Source: Hyphomicrobiales bacterium
GTDB lineage: Bacteria; Pseudomonadota; Alphaproteobacteria; Rhizobiales; Rhizobiaceae
Length of the DNA: 64,000 nt
Assembly: GCA_900468625.1 (NCBI GenBank)
Contig: UBUL01000027.1
Span: 1-64,000 of the forward strand
Direction of reading: 5' to 3'
The notes under the pieces are model-generated. The model was not told the origin of the DNA. It saw only the letters and a list, made by a program, of their open reading frames with translations, and made no database searches. Made by a program: the position numbers and the translations under genes. Shown here piece by piece: positions 16,218 to 25,938 of the stretch; position 1 is the stretch's first letter; each line of letters opens with the position of its first letter.

Positions 16218-17426
16218 TTATGCCGCCAAATCGTCGGCCGGACCGAAGAACTCGTAATGGATTCTGTCTTTCGGGACGCCGGCCCTGTCCAGTCCATTGA
16301 CGAAGGTCGCAAGAAACGGCTTTGGCCCACACAGATAGATGTCGGCCTCCTTCAGCGGCGTGTTCTCGGCGAGCCACTCAAGGGTGACGAAGCCTTCCTG
16401 GTCGTAGTGAACACCCTTCCGATCGTCGGAATGCGGCGCACGATAGAAGATCGCCGACTTCATGCCGTCGCGGCCGAAAACGAGCTTGCGAACATGCTCG
16501 CCCATCGCGTGAACCTTGCCGTCTTCGGCTCCGTGGACGTAGTAGACATTCGCATTGCTTTCTTTCGCTGCGATGGTTTCGAGCATGCTGACCATCGGCG
16601 TCAGGCCGACGCCGCCGCTCAGCAAGACGACCGGTCGCGCCGTATTCTCCTTGAGGAAGAAATCGCCCGCCGGTGGCGCAACTTCGAGCACATCGCCGAC
16701 GACCACCTTGTCATGCAGATAGTTCGAAATCACACCCGAGGGCTCGCGTTTGACCGAAATTCTGTAGGTCTCGCCGTTCGGAGCGGAGGAGATGCTGTAG
16801 TTGCGGCGATATTCACCCTTTCCCGGCACGGCGATCCGGAAGGTCAGATATTGGCCCGGGAGATGGCGCAGGACCGGCCTGCCATCTTCAGGCTTGAGGA
16901 CGAAGGAGGTGATGATGTCGCTTTCGCGGCGCTTGTCGGCAACGCGGAAACGGCGCCACCCGCTCCATCCGCCTTCAGCAGCGCTTAGCTCGTCATAGAC
17001 CTGTTTTTCCCTGCCGATCAGGATATCCGCCAGGAACCAGTAGGCCTCGCCCCAGGCTGCAAGCACCTCGTCGGTTGCGGCGTCGCCCAGCACCTGCTTG
17101 ATGGCTGCGAGCAGCGCGTTGGCGACATGCGGATAATGATGCTCCTCAATCTGAAGACCGACATGCTTTTGTACGATCCGCTCGACCGCAGGCCCGAGGA
17201 CGGCGAGGTTGTTGATATTCTGCGCATAAGCGAGGATCGCCTGCGCCAGCGCCTTCGTCTGACCACCGCCTTCGCCTTGGTGGGACTGGTTGAAAAGGTT
17301 GCGAACCCCATCGTCCTTGAAAAGCAGTAGATACATGGCGGCGGTGATCTCGGTGCCGTGGGCTGCAAGCGCGGGTACGGTGGCCTGCACGATTGCCTTG
17401 GTTGCAGCGCTCAGTTCTCTAGCCAT
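16218..17426 (-). CDS. hmp: flavohaemoglobin, nitric oxide dioxygenase
   Basis: Converts NO to nitrate with O2 and NAD(P)H in the cytoplasm. At 402 residues it matches the family. The start at 17426 (GGAG upstream) is chosen because an upstream extension of the frame is unlike any globin. Globin domain: B10 Tyr32, distal Gln56, proximal His88. Reductase: RRNYSISS for FAD binding, LLSGGVGLTPM and YLCGPKPFLATF for NAD binding, ending in YEFFGP. It is transcribed ahead of the nsrR-like gene from a promoter with a palindrome between -35 and -10, which fits NO-induced derepression. Confidence 0.94.
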   Translation of the reverse strand: MARELSAATKAIVQATVPALAAHGTEITAAMYLLLFKDDGVRNLFNQSHQGEGGGQTKALAQAILAYAQNINNLAVLGPAVERIVQKHVGLQIEEHHYPHVANALLAAIKQVLGDAATDEVLAAWGEAYWFLADILIGREKQVYDELSAAEGGWSGWRRFRVADKRRESDIITSFVLKPEDGRPVLRHLPGQYLTFRIAVPGKGEYRRNYSISSAPNGETYRISVKREPSGVISNYLHDKVVVGDVLEVAPPAGDFFLKENTARPVVLLSGGVGLTPMVSMLETIAAKESNANVYYVHGAEDGKVHAMGEHVRKLVFGRDGMKSAIFYRAPHSDDRKGVHYDQEGFVTLEWLAENTPLKEADIYLCGPKPFLATFVNGLDRAGVPKDRIHYEFFGPADDLAA

Positions 17427-17440
17427 TTCGGATCTCCATG

Positions 17441-17476
17441 AATTTGGTAGTGGCGGGGATTTTGGTAGTGGCGGGG
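17441..17476. repeat. 18-bp tandem duplication in the hmp leader
   Basis: Units 17441-17458 and 17459-17476 differ at a single position. They fall between the predicted hmp transcription start and its Shine-Dalgarno sequence, so the RNA carries two C-rich copies. Confidence 0.85.
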
Positions 17477-17478
17477 GC

Positions 17479-17507
17479 GATGTATGCTTTAAAACATATA
17501 TCTGCAA
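17479..17507 (-). promoter_or_regulatory. hmp promoter with embedded NsrR-type palindrome
   Basis: Read on the minus strand, TTGCAG (17507-17502) and TACATC (17484-17479) are 17 bp apart. The interval 17479-17502 is a 24-bp inverted repeat whose 12-bp arms differ at only two paired positions (arms GATGTATGCTTT and AAAACATATATC on the plus strand). An AT-rich dyad of this kind over the core promoter resembles known NsrR sites; binding itself is inference. Confidence 0.6.
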
Positions 17508-17630
17508 TGTATCTTTTTGTGTTGCAGTCGCCCTGTGCGGTTCTGTCACATGCGGATACCGTGGGTGAGCAGGAGGCGCGACAGCCGGACCGGCAAACGC
17601 ATGGCGCCGCCTTCCAACCATTGCACGTCT

Positions 17631-19937
17631 TCACTGCACGTAGATGGGAACGATCGCTGAGGTTTCGTCGCGGTATGGCAAGCGGATCTGGAAACGATGC
17701 TGGCCGCTCTCGATCGGCCAGAACACGGGCCGGTCGGGATCGGTAACCGCAAACGGCTGGCCATCGACGTACCAGACGATCTGCGGGACATGGGGTTTTA
17801 CATCCGCCTTCAACGCTAGGCGGTTGTACTCGGCCGGCTGTTCCGGATTGCGCCAGATCTGGCTGTTGCGGGCCGGTGTTGAAATGGCGAGGTGTATTTG
17901 CGGGCTGGATCCCTCGCGGCCGACAGCCGGGTCCTTCGAGGTCGCCCATGGACCAGTCTCGGCTGGCGCCGCGCCGGCATTTGCATCCGGATGCGAGGCC
18001 GTCTTGGCCATTTCCGGCATCTCGCCCGGTTTCAGCCATTCCACCAATGTCTGGCCGCAGGTCTCGTCGCTTGCCTGCCCGCTGACGAGGCAAACGTCCA
18101 CAGGCTTGCGTTCCGGCGGCGTTGGAAAGCGAGCTTCGGCAAGATCGCCAGGCTTGTTGCCATGGACGCGGTCGATGATCGCATGAACGAGGTGGGCGGC
18201 GCTGCCGGCGCCCGTCATCCGGTTCATAGTGCCGTTGTCCCCGCGCCCGACCCAGACGCCGACGATCACCTTTTGCGAATAGGCTATCGCCCAGGCATCC
18301 CGATAGCCTTGCGACGTGCCGGTCTTGACGGCGACCGGAAACGGATATTCGAGGGACCCGTAACGATGGAAACTCGGAAGCCGGGCCTGCGGATCGGACA
18401 GGAAGGAGGTGATCAGCCGGGCCGTATCAAGTGAGATGGCCCGCACCGGCGGATGCTGTGGCTGCTCGCGTGCCCAGAGCAGGTCTTGTAACTGCCCATC
18501 GTTGGCGAGAGCTCCATAGGCGCGCATCAGACTGTCAAGGCGCGTCGGCAGCGAGCCGATTGCCATGGACAGCCCGAAATGATCGGCGGGAACCTCCAGA
18601 TCGTGAAGGCCGAGATCGCGCAGAAAGCGGAACGTGGTTTCAAGGCCGATGCTGCGCAGCAGGTTGGTGGCGGGCACATTGCGGGAATTGGCGAGCGCCT
18701 GGCGCGGCAACATGGGTCCTAGGAATTCCCGGTCGGCGTCGCCGATGCCCGAGGCACCCTCCGGCAGGTCCAGCAGCATGTCGGTCGGCTTCAGCACGCC
18801 GCGCTCGAAACCCAGCGCATAGACGAAGGGCTTCAGGGTCGAGCCGGGGGATCGCGGTGTCCGCGTGTAGTCGAAGGCGCCGGCATGATTGCCGTAATAA
18901 TTGCTCGATCCGACCTGGGCCAATACCTCGCCGGTTTGCCGCGATACCACCATGGCTGCGACCTGCTGCGCGCCGGCGGGACGCCAGATGCCGAGATATT
19001 GCCGTGAGAGTGCCGTGACGTCGGCCTGAAGCCCGAGATCGATCGTCGTGTGGATCAGCGGCGCATTCGCCGAAGCAGCGGTTATCTGGCCGCTCTCGAT
19101 GAGATCGTCATAGCGCAGTATCACATGCAGTGCATCAGGGCGGCGCGGCAGGTCGGGCATCCGCACCTCGTTCAGCTGATGGTGCGCGATCTCGGCTTCG
19201 TCGGTCCCGATGACCTTCTCTTTCAGCAGCACGTCCAGCATCTGATGGCCGCGCTGAATGGCCCGGCGCAGTCCGTCGGGTCGCAGCGGATTCATTCGCG
19301 TCGGCGATTGCGGGATGGCAGACAGCAGGGCGATTTCAGCCCAGGAAAGGTCCGACACCGGCTTGTCGAAATAAAATCGTGCCGCGTGGGCAATCCCATG
19401 GCTACCATTGCCATAGGGTGCCAGCCGCAAATATTGCGCCAGCACGGCATTGCGGCCGTAGCGCAATGTCAACGCGACGCCGGTGCCGGCCTCCAGGGCC
19501 TTGTGGAGGAGAGTGCGCGATTCCGGCTGCTGCATGCGCGCAACCTGCATGGCAATGGTGGAAGCGCCGGAGCGGCGCCGGACGGAGCTGAGGTTTTGCC
19601 AGGCCGCCCGGCCGACCGCGTAGAGATCGACGCCGGCATGCTCAAAAAACCGGCGGTCTTCGAGAGCGAGCGTTGCCTTGACGAAGCGATCGGGCAATCG
19701 CTCCAGCGGCCAATAGCCATAATCGATGCGTCCGTACTCGCTATGGCCGATCTGCGCGAGGAACGCACCGCTGCGATCATAGAGGATGGGCGTCGGCCGT
19801 GGCGCGATGAGCTGTGCCCGCTGCGCGACAGTGCAGGCATAGGCAATCGCGCCGGCGGCGGCAGCCAGCAAAGTCAAAGCCACGAGTTTTGATCGGCGGG
19901 TTTTCAACAATGTCATTGCCCGGCTAATGGATTGCAA
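17631..19937 (-). CDS. pbpC: penicillin-binding protein 1C, bifunctional PG synthase
   Basis: Class A penicillin-binding protein of 768 residues. Membrane anchor at about 18-38. The GT51 glycosyltransferase has LEDRRFFEHAGVD with Glu93 and STIAMQVAR. The transpeptidase has SPGSTLKP (Ser366, Lys369), a SRN triad and KTGTSQGYRDAW. A C-terminal PBP1C-specific domain ends IVWYVDGQPFAVTDPDRPVFWPIESGQH. The start is a TTG at 19937 with AAGGA 6 bp upstream; ATG 19916 lacks a site. It lies 22 bp after the alpha-2-macroglobulin gene, the same pairing as yfhM-pbpC in E. coli. PBP1C is thought to act in cell-wall repair at sites of damage. Confidence 0.93.
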   Translation of the reverse strand: MQSISRAMTLLKTRRSKLVALTLLAAAAGAIAYACTVAQRAQLIAPRPTPILYDRSGAFLAQIGHSEYGRIDYGYWPLERLPDRFVKATLALEDRRFFEHAGVDLYAVGRAAWQNLSSVRRRSGASTIAMQVARMQQPESRTLLHKALEAGTGVALTLRYGRNAVLAQYLRLAPYGNGSHGIAHAARFYFDKPVSDLSWAEIALLSAIPQSPTRMNPLRPDGLRRAIQRGHQMLDVLLKEKVIGTDEAEIAHHQLNEVRMPDLPRRPDALHVILRYDDLIESGQITAASANAPLIHTTIDLGLQADVTALSRQYLGIWRPAGAQQVAAMVVSRQTGEVLAQVGSSNYYGNHAGAFDYTRTPRSPGSTLKPFVYALGFERGVLKPTDMLLDLPEGASGIGDADREFLGPMLPRQALANSRNVPATNLLRSIGLETTFRFLRDLGLHDLEVPADHFGLSMAIGSLPTRLDSLMRAYGALANDGQLQDLLWAREQPQHPPVRAISLDTARLITSFLSDPQARLPSFHRYGSLEYPFPVAVKTGTSQGYRDAWAIAYSQKVIVGVWVGRGDNGTMNRMTGAGSAAHLVHAIIDRVHGNKPGDLAEARFPTPPERKPVDVCLVSGQASDETCGQTLVEWLKPGEMPEMAKTASHPDANAGAAPAETGPWATSKDPAVGREGSSPQIHLAISTPARNSQIWRNPEQPAEYNRLALKADVKPHVPQIVWYVDGQPFAVTDPDRPVFWPIESGQHRFQIRLPYRDETSAIVPIYVQ

Positions 19938-19959
19938 GATCCTTCCGCACTCGATATCG

Positions 19960-22900
19960 CTATTTCACCACCACGATCCGCGTTGCCGCACTCGTTCCGT
20001 CGACACCCTTTTGGTAGATCGTCTCGGCAAGCGCCTGGGGCTGCGTATAGGTGCCGGGAATGAGGGCGCGCATACGATAGGCGAATGTGTAATTGCCCTT
20101 CGGTAGCCTGTCATAGGCGCAGAAGACCTGGTCATCGTTGTAAGAGGTCCAATCCGCCGTCAAAGTCGGTGCCATGGCGGGCGTCGCCTCCGCTGGCGCG
20201 GTGGCGATGTTCGGATTGAGGGGATCGAGTCCAGCCGCAAGCGGCAGGGTGAGCGCGACATGCGTGCGGTCTTCGGACACGACAAGATCGACCCTTTCCT
20301 CCACCACATCTCCGACCTTCAACGCGATCGTGCCGTTGGCATCGGGGGCGAGCTTCTCCAGGGGCGCGTTGCCGGCAGGGACGCGGTAAAGCGTGCGGGT
20401 GAGGGCAAAACCTTCGCTATGAGCTTGCGCCTTGTAGCCAGGCTCGGCGGAGAGATAGCTCGTTTCGACCAAGGCAAGCACCGGCGCTGTGCCATTGTTG
20501 TGAATGGTCACTGCGCTCGGGTCCGAGATGACCTGCCGCAACACAGGCGCATTGGCGTCGAGCGTCAGGGACTGAACGTTGCCGTTCTGCGTCACGGTCA
20601 GCGGCAGGGGCGTTGTCGGTCGCTGCCACGCAGTTGCAAGCGCGCGGATCGCGGCCGCGGTGGCATTGGTCGAGCCCCAGCCGTCGCCCTCGCCCAATTG
20701 CAAGAGGGCATTTTTGAGAGCGGGATAGCGCGGATCGGCCTCGGAGGTCAAAGCCGCTGCGCGCACCATTTCGGCAAGGCTGCGGGTCTCCGAGGGCAGG
20801 ATCTGCGGATTGCCCTCATCCTGCGCCTGACCGTTATAGACCAGCTCGCCATTGCGGGAGAGAATGCGGATGCGTGACCACATCGCCTCTGTCAGGTTGC
20901 CGACCAGACGCTGATCGGCATCGGGTGCGGCCGCTGCGGCCGCCGTCATTCGGGCAACGCTCACATTCGGCATCTGGGCCGCTGAGCGTGCGAATTCGGC
21001 CGTATAGGCCGGATCGAGCTTGCCGCCATCGGCAAGTGCTGTCAGGGCCTCGACCCGCTCGCGGAGTTCATTGCCGCTCAGCAGATGCGGATAATCCGAC
21101 CGCAGCGAGAGTTTAAGCACATTGGCAAGGCGCTCCGTCAAAGCCTTGTCGGTGGGCTCGCCAGCCTTGTCCGCGGCAACCAGAAACGAATAGGTCCAGG
21201 CCGTCAGCGAGACATTGCCTTTGCTGTGAGGCCAGAACCCGACAAGCCCGTCCGCATCGATCGCCTGACCGATTGCCAGCACGGTGTTGTGAACGTCGTT
21301 GTCGATGCGCTTGTCCAGCTTCGCCGCCGCAAGGAGGGGAGCAAAACTCTTGAAGGCAAGGCCGGATGAGGCCAGCGACATGCGTTGCTCCGTCGATCCA
21401 TATGGAGACTCGACCAGGCCGTTCAGACCGGCGACCAGCTTGATCAAAGCCGGGTCGGAGGCCAGCGTCATGACACGCTGGAACGATTCCGGGCGCATTG
21501 CTTCCTGCGGTCCCGGCAGGACCTTTTCGCTGCCGGCCGGTATTTCGACGATCTCGTAATGTCTGGCCGGGATACTGTCGGGCTTTACGGGGAGCGTAAT
21601 TTCCACGGCATCCCGGGAGTGGTCCGCAAGACGCTCGACCTCAAACCGCAGGCGCACGTCGTCCTTACCGGGTTTTTGCTCCGGCACCGAGGCCTGCACG
21701 GCGATATGAGCCGGCTTGTTCTGTTCCCAGGCGAAGGAAATATCCTTGCTGTCCGTAAGCGCCAAGCCATCGGAAGCAATGGTTGCAGCACCCTGGCCGC
21801 CGCCGCCCTCGACGACACGGGCGATCATGCCGGCCTCAAATCGATCGCCTGTGCGAAGGAAGCGGGGCAGGGCGGCCTGCGCCACGATTTCCTGGCGGAT
21901 CAGCATTTCGCCGGTGCCGTAGCCGAAGCGGTCGGGGCCGCTGACTGCTTTGGCCCGCAGTTTGAACACTGTCAGCGAATCCGGAAGCTTCACCTTGATC
22001 TTGGCCGTGCCGTCCGAACCGATTTTCACATCGGGAAGGTAGATTGGAACCGGCGTGAAATTCTTTCGGACGGAGATATTGTTGTCGGTCCCCCAATCCT
22101 CCCGCTCGTCGCCCCCCGGCACCTCGTCGAGAGGGATGATGCCGAAGGCCATGTTGCGGGTGTCGCGCAAGGCCATCGTGGATTTGCGCTTGACGATGAA
22201 GTTCGGCAGGGGATCCAGCGGCTGCTCGGTTGCAAGCGACAACACGGCCTGGTCGATCATCCAGAACGTGGCGTCACCCGCGATCGGCTGACCGAGATCG
22301 TCCGCCAGATGCAGCGTGACTTCCACCTCGTCGCCCGGGCGGGCTTTTTTCGGATAATCCATGGTGACGGTAACGGTGTTCTTCACCGGCTTGACCGTTA
22401 CCGTCTTGGTCGCAGCGATCGTGACCGGCTTGCCCTGGTCGAAGGGGGCGCTCGGGGCGGGGGTGCTGTTCTCCAGCCGTCCGCGCATGATGAGGAAATG
22501 AACCGGAACCTCCGGCATCTGCTCCTTGCGGACCGGCAACGCATAATGGCCGTAGCCATCGGCGATATCGACCCAATCATAATGGAACTTGCCTTCCGGC
22601 TCTTCGACGATGGCGAGAGCGCGGGCGGACTGGAATGGAGACTGGATCAGAAGATTGGCAGTCTCGCCCGGGATATAGCTGTCCTTGTCTGTCGTAACGA
22701 CAGCCGTGCGCGCGGGCGGCTGCGCCCATGTAACCGGCGTCGAGCCGCCGACAAAGAAGTCGACGCTCACCTGCTGCCGGCGTCCGACACGGTCGCTTGC
22801 CTCGAGCTGGATGATGTAGACGCCCGCCTCCTTTGCCTCCAAGGCGAGTGTCTGGATATCCTTTGTGCTGGTGATCTTGCGTTCCAGCACCGTCTCGTCT

Positions 22901-25900
22901 ATCTCCTGCGTCACATATTTCGCAGAGCCCTGGCTGAAGTCGCTTGCCTGCAGCGTCGATGTCCAGTTGCGATGGATCAGGCGCGCGGTCATCTCGAGCC
23001 CCTCGACTGGAGCGCCATTGCCGTCGACAGCCAGTATTTGCGGCTCGACGGCACCAGGCTTCTGCACATACCGCGCCACTTTCAGGCCGAGCACGAAGGG
23101 CGGGACCGCATAGACATCGGTGATGCTGCGTACCTGCAGGTCGTCATCGCCCGTGACCGTCGCCTCGATCATATAGCGTCGGGGCTGCGCCGTGGGTTCG
23201 ATCGTCGTGTCGAAGCTGATGCGCGAGGCGCCGCCGGCATCGGTGCCGCCATCCCGTTCGAGCGCGGGGGAGGATTTGAACTCGCCTCCGCCGGAATACC
23301 GGGAATCCGTCGAAAAGAGAAAGCCGTCATGGCCTGGAGGCGTCCAATTATAGGGATACTGCACGGCTCGCCAGCGGATGGGGCGGTCCGCGAGCAATCC
23401 GCCGGCAAAGTAGCGTGCGATCAGATCGACGTTGAAGGAAGCGTCGAGCGGCACGGTTTGCGGATTGTTGAGGACGACCTCGAAAGTCGGCAGCCGATAG
23501 GCTTCCTTCTTGAAGGAGACGCTGCCGCATTGAAGTGTCTTGTCGCCTGTATCGCCGCTATCGGCAGCAGCGGCCTGGCCGCTAACAGCCTGAGCGTCCT
23601 GCGTCCCGCCGTCGTCGCCGCCGTTGCTGCCTAGATTGTCGTTTGAGCCGTCGCCGTCATCGGGTTTCTGTGCCGGTTGATCGTCGTTTTCGGCCTTCGT
23701 CGGATCATTCGGCTCGAAATGGACCTCATAGTCGCCCGTCGCCGGCGTGGCCGCATCGAACTTGTGATAGAAGGCGCCGAATTCATCCAGCTGCACTGGT
23801 ATCCGCCATTCCTGCTTGTCCGGGCCGGTAATCACAAGCTGGCCGCCGGCCTTGGCAAGGCTCAAATGCCCGCCGAGATAGCTGCGGACATAGCCCTTGA
23901 TGTGCACGGGTTCTTCAGGGCGATAAATCGGCCGCTCGGTAAAGACATGGCAGAGAGTGCGGGCTTGTTCGTCGCGGCCCTCGTCCGGATTGGTGGTCCA
24001 ATCGAGCCAGGACGTCGAGGGCTTGGTCCAGTTGTTCAGAGCATATTGGGCCGGGGCGTGATCAGGGTCGATCACCAGCGTATCCAGTCCCTTCGTCACG
24101 ATGACGCGGCGTATCCTGGCTTCGCCACGGTTGTCGAGATCCCAGGAAAAGAAGCCCTGCGCATCCGTCATCCCCGTTGCAAGCGTGACAAATTTGCCGT
24201 CCTGCAATCCATCCAGCCGGATTTGGGCAGCGTCGACCGGCTTGCCGCTGGCAAGCGAGGTGACTGCGAAGCGTACGCGGTCCGGTTCCTCCACCGCGCT
24301 CAGGGTCAGATCGGTAACCTGAACGCGCAGCCAATGGCGGGCTTGGTCGTCCACCGCACGCAGCCCGATGAGATAGGTTCCGGGTTGGTCGGCGCCGACA
24401 ATCTTGGCAAAGAACGGCTTCAGGTCGAGACCGAACTTGGTGTCCACGCCGCCTTTATGGATCGGCAGATCTACAAACTGGGATATGGCGGGCGAACCCA
24501 GAGCCTTAATTCGTGCTGCAACCGCATCGGCCGAGATATCGTCCACATTTGCCCATTTCTGTGGTTCCTTGCCGGGCAAGGGCGGTGCATCGTCGTCCTT
24601 CGTGTCTAGCCCCACCTGCGGGAAGGGCCAGAAATCGCGCGATAATGGGTCGATCGCATGGACCCGTATGTCAGCCCGGTCGTAGCCGCGTCCGCGCAAG
24701 GGAACAAGTTGCGGACCGAAGCGTTCGACGATGCCCTGAGATGCATCCCAGGCGAGAGACGCGGGTTCCGGCGAGAACGCGAATTTCCGGCTGAAACCGG
24801 TGGCCAACGGACGGTCACGGTCATCTTTCAAGGCGCCGGCCGCGATGTTCAGCGTATAGACCTTATCCGTGAGAAAGCGGCCATGGACATAGAGACGCCC
24901 ATTGCTTGCCTGCGCCGTCAGGTCGTCGACAGGTGGAGTGATACGCAAGGCGTCGCGTGCCGAGAACTGCTCCCCGGCGACGGGATTGCCCGAAAAGCGG
25001 AAGATCAGGCTGCGAGCCTTGCTCGAGCGAAAGGTGCGCGCGCCATTTCCGTCGTCGACGGGATTGCCATTGTCATCGACCGTTTCGCTGGAACCGCTGC
25101 TCGTGGCGCCCGACGTGCAGCGCATGATGCCATCGACTGTCGCCGTGTCGAAACCTCGGCCGCAATCCGAACTCGCCATAGTAAAGGGAACAGCGGTGCG
25201 TACGCGCAGTTCGAAGGTCTGATCGGAAAGATCGGGCGTATCGGCAAGCTTCAGCCGCACAAGGGCGACACGGCCGTCGGGCACGGCGGTATGGAACTTT
25301 ACGACATAAGATTGCTGGTCGCCGCGGGCGCTGCGCTCGATCGGCTGGACATCGAAGTCCTGCGCCCCCACCATCAGGCCGCCTTCATCACCTATCCCGG
25401 GAGAAGGACGCAGTTCGATCGATAGAAGGCGTTTCAATGCGGCGACATCGACGGGCTCGGCAAAAGTCAGCGTGATCTGGTCAAGGTCATTGACCGGATC
25501 GGCATCGGCGGCAGGCTGGGTGGATACCGGCAAGGGCAGCAGCGGTATCAGTTCGGCTTCGCTGCCGGTCTCGCCGCCACCGCCCGTCATCTTCACCTTG
25601 ATCCGATCGAGCGGCTTCCATTTGTCGGCGGGCCGGAATTGCAAGGCGCGCGGACCAAGCCATTGCCAGGCGCCGGCGGCTTGCGGCTCCATTGTGACAA
25701 AACGCTCGGGCGAATCCTCGGGACCGCCCGCTGCCGGACCGATGTCAGCGGCGAAGAAAATCGTCACAGGGTCATAGGCGCGCAGAAATCTTTCGGGCAC
25801 GATTTTGACGCCGTCGGCCCGGTTCAGAACATCGAGGCTTAGCGGCGCAGCAGGTTGCTGCGCCTGCACGGCTGCGATCGGTGCGGAAGAAGCCACAGAC

Positions 25901-25938
25901 AGGGCAATGAGAAATGCGATCTTTTTCATTGGCTTCAC
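19960..25938 (-). CDS. bacterial alpha-2-macroglobulin lacking the thioester cysteine
   Basis: Large exported protein of 1992 residues with a signal peptide (residues 1-26, AVQAQ) and no lipobox, so probably periplasmic. The family is shown by FTERPIYRPEEPVHIKGY, VTTDKDSYIPGETANLLIQSPF, the GDATFWMIDQAVLSL segment and the SPYGSTEQRMS motif in the thioester domain. In trapping-type proteins the last reads PYGCxEQ; here position 1515 is Ser, so no internal thioester can form. An Asp/Gly/Ser-rich linker lies at about 748-803. GTG 25938 overlaps the upstream stop by 4 bp (ATG 25929 is an alternative). The paralogue type is close to E. coli MagD, which lacks the thioester, but this copy is paired with pbpC. 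Confidence 0.9.
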   Translation of the reverse strand: MKPMKKIAFLIALSVASSAPIAAVQAQQPAAPLSLDVLNRADGVKIVPERFLRAYDPVTIFFAADIGPAAGGPEDSPERFVTMEPQAAGAWQWLGPRALQFRPADKWKPLDRIKVKMTGGGGETGSEAELIPLLPLPVSTQPAADADPVNDLDQITLTFAEPVDVAALKRLLSIELRPSPGIGDEGGLMVGAQDFDVQPIERSARGDQQSYVVKFHTAVPDGRVALVRLKLADTPDLSDQTFELRVRTAVPFTMASSDCGRGFDTATVDGIMRCTSGATSSGSSETVDDNGNPVDDGNGARTFRSSKARSLIFRFSGNPVAGEQFSARDALRITPPVDDLTAQASNGRLYVHGRFLTDKVYTLNIAAGALKDDRDRPLATGFSRKFAFSPEPASLAWDASQGIVERFGPQLVPLRGRGYDRADIRVHAIDPLSRDFWPFPQVGLDTKDDDAPPLPGKEPQKWANVDDISADAVAARIKALGSPAISQFVDLPIHKGGVDTKFGLDLKPFFAKIVGADQPGTYLIGLRAVDDQARHWLRVQVTDLTLSAVEEPDRVRFAVTSLASGKPVDAAQIRLDGLQDGKFVTLATGMTDAQGFFSWDLDNRGEARIRRVIVTKGLDTLVIDPDHAPAQYALNNWTKPSTSWLDWTTNPDEGRDEQARTLCHVFTERPIYRPEEPVHIKGYVRSYLGGHLSLAKAGGQLVITGPDKQEWRIPVQLDEFGAFYHKFDAATPATGDYEVHFEPNDPTKAENDDQPAQKPDDGDGSNDNLGSNGGDDGGTQDAQAVSGQAAAADSGDTGDKTLQCGSVSFKKEAYRLPTFEVVLNNPQTVPLDASFNVDLIARYFAGGLLADRPIRWRAVQYPYNWTPPGHDGFLFSTDSRYSGGGEFKSSPALERDGGTDAGGASRISFDTTIEPTAQPRRYMIEATVTGDDDLQVRSITDVYAVPPFVLGLKVARYVQKPGAVEPQILAVDGNGAPVEGLEMTARLIHRNWTSTLQASDFSQGSAKYVTQEIDETVLERKITSTKDIQTLALEAKEAGVYIIQLEASDRVGRRQQVSVDFFVGGSTPVTWAQPPARTAVVTTDKDSYIPGETANLLIQSPFQSARALAIVEEPEGKFHYDWVDIADGYGHYALPVRKEQMPEVPVHFLIMRGRLENSTPAPSAPFDQGKPVTIAATKTVTVKPVKNTVTVTMDYPKKARPGDEVEVTLHLADDLGQPIAGDATFWMIDQAVLSLATEQPLDPLPNFIVKRKSTMALRDTRNMAFGIIPLDEVPGGDEREDWGTDNNISVRKNFTPVPIYLPDVKIGSDGTAKIKVKLPDSLTVFKLRAKAVSGPDRFGYGTGEMLIRQEIVAQAALPRFLRTGDRFEAGMIARVVEGGGGQGAATIASDGLALTDSKDISFAWEQNKPAHIAVQASVPEQKPGKDDVRLRFEVERLADHSRDAVEITLPVKPDSIPARHYEIVEIPAGSEKVLPGPQEAMRPESFQRVMTLASDPALIKLVAGLNGLVESPYGSTEQRMSLASSGLAFKSFAPLLAAAKLDKRIDNDVHNTVLAIGQAIDADGLVGFWPHSKGNVSLTAWTYSFLVAADKAGEPTDKALTERLANVLKLSLRSDYPHLLSGNELRERVEALTALADGGKLDPAYTAEFARSAAQMPNVSVARMTAAAAAAPDADQRLVGNLTEAMWSRIRILSRNGELVYNGQAQDEGNPQILPSETRSLAEMVRAAALTSEADPRYPALKNALLQLGEGDGWGSTNATAAAIRALATAWQRPTTPLPLTVTQNGNVQSLTLDANAPVLRQVISDPSAVTIHNNGTAPVLALVETSYLSAEPGYKAQAHSEGFALTRTLYRVPAGNAPLEKLAPDANGTIALKVGDVVEERVDLVVSEDRTHVALTLPLAAGLDPLNPNIATAPAEATPAMAPTLTADWTSYNDDQVFCAYDRLPKGNYTFAYRMRALIPGTYTQPQALAETIYQKGVDGTSAATRIVVVK

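Noticed and set aside
21385-23634. 749-codon open frame on the plus strand
   Set aside because: It lies wholly inside the alpha-2-macroglobulin gene in antisense. High GC at third positions produces such frames; the translation has no family motifs and the minus-strand gene is unambiguous.
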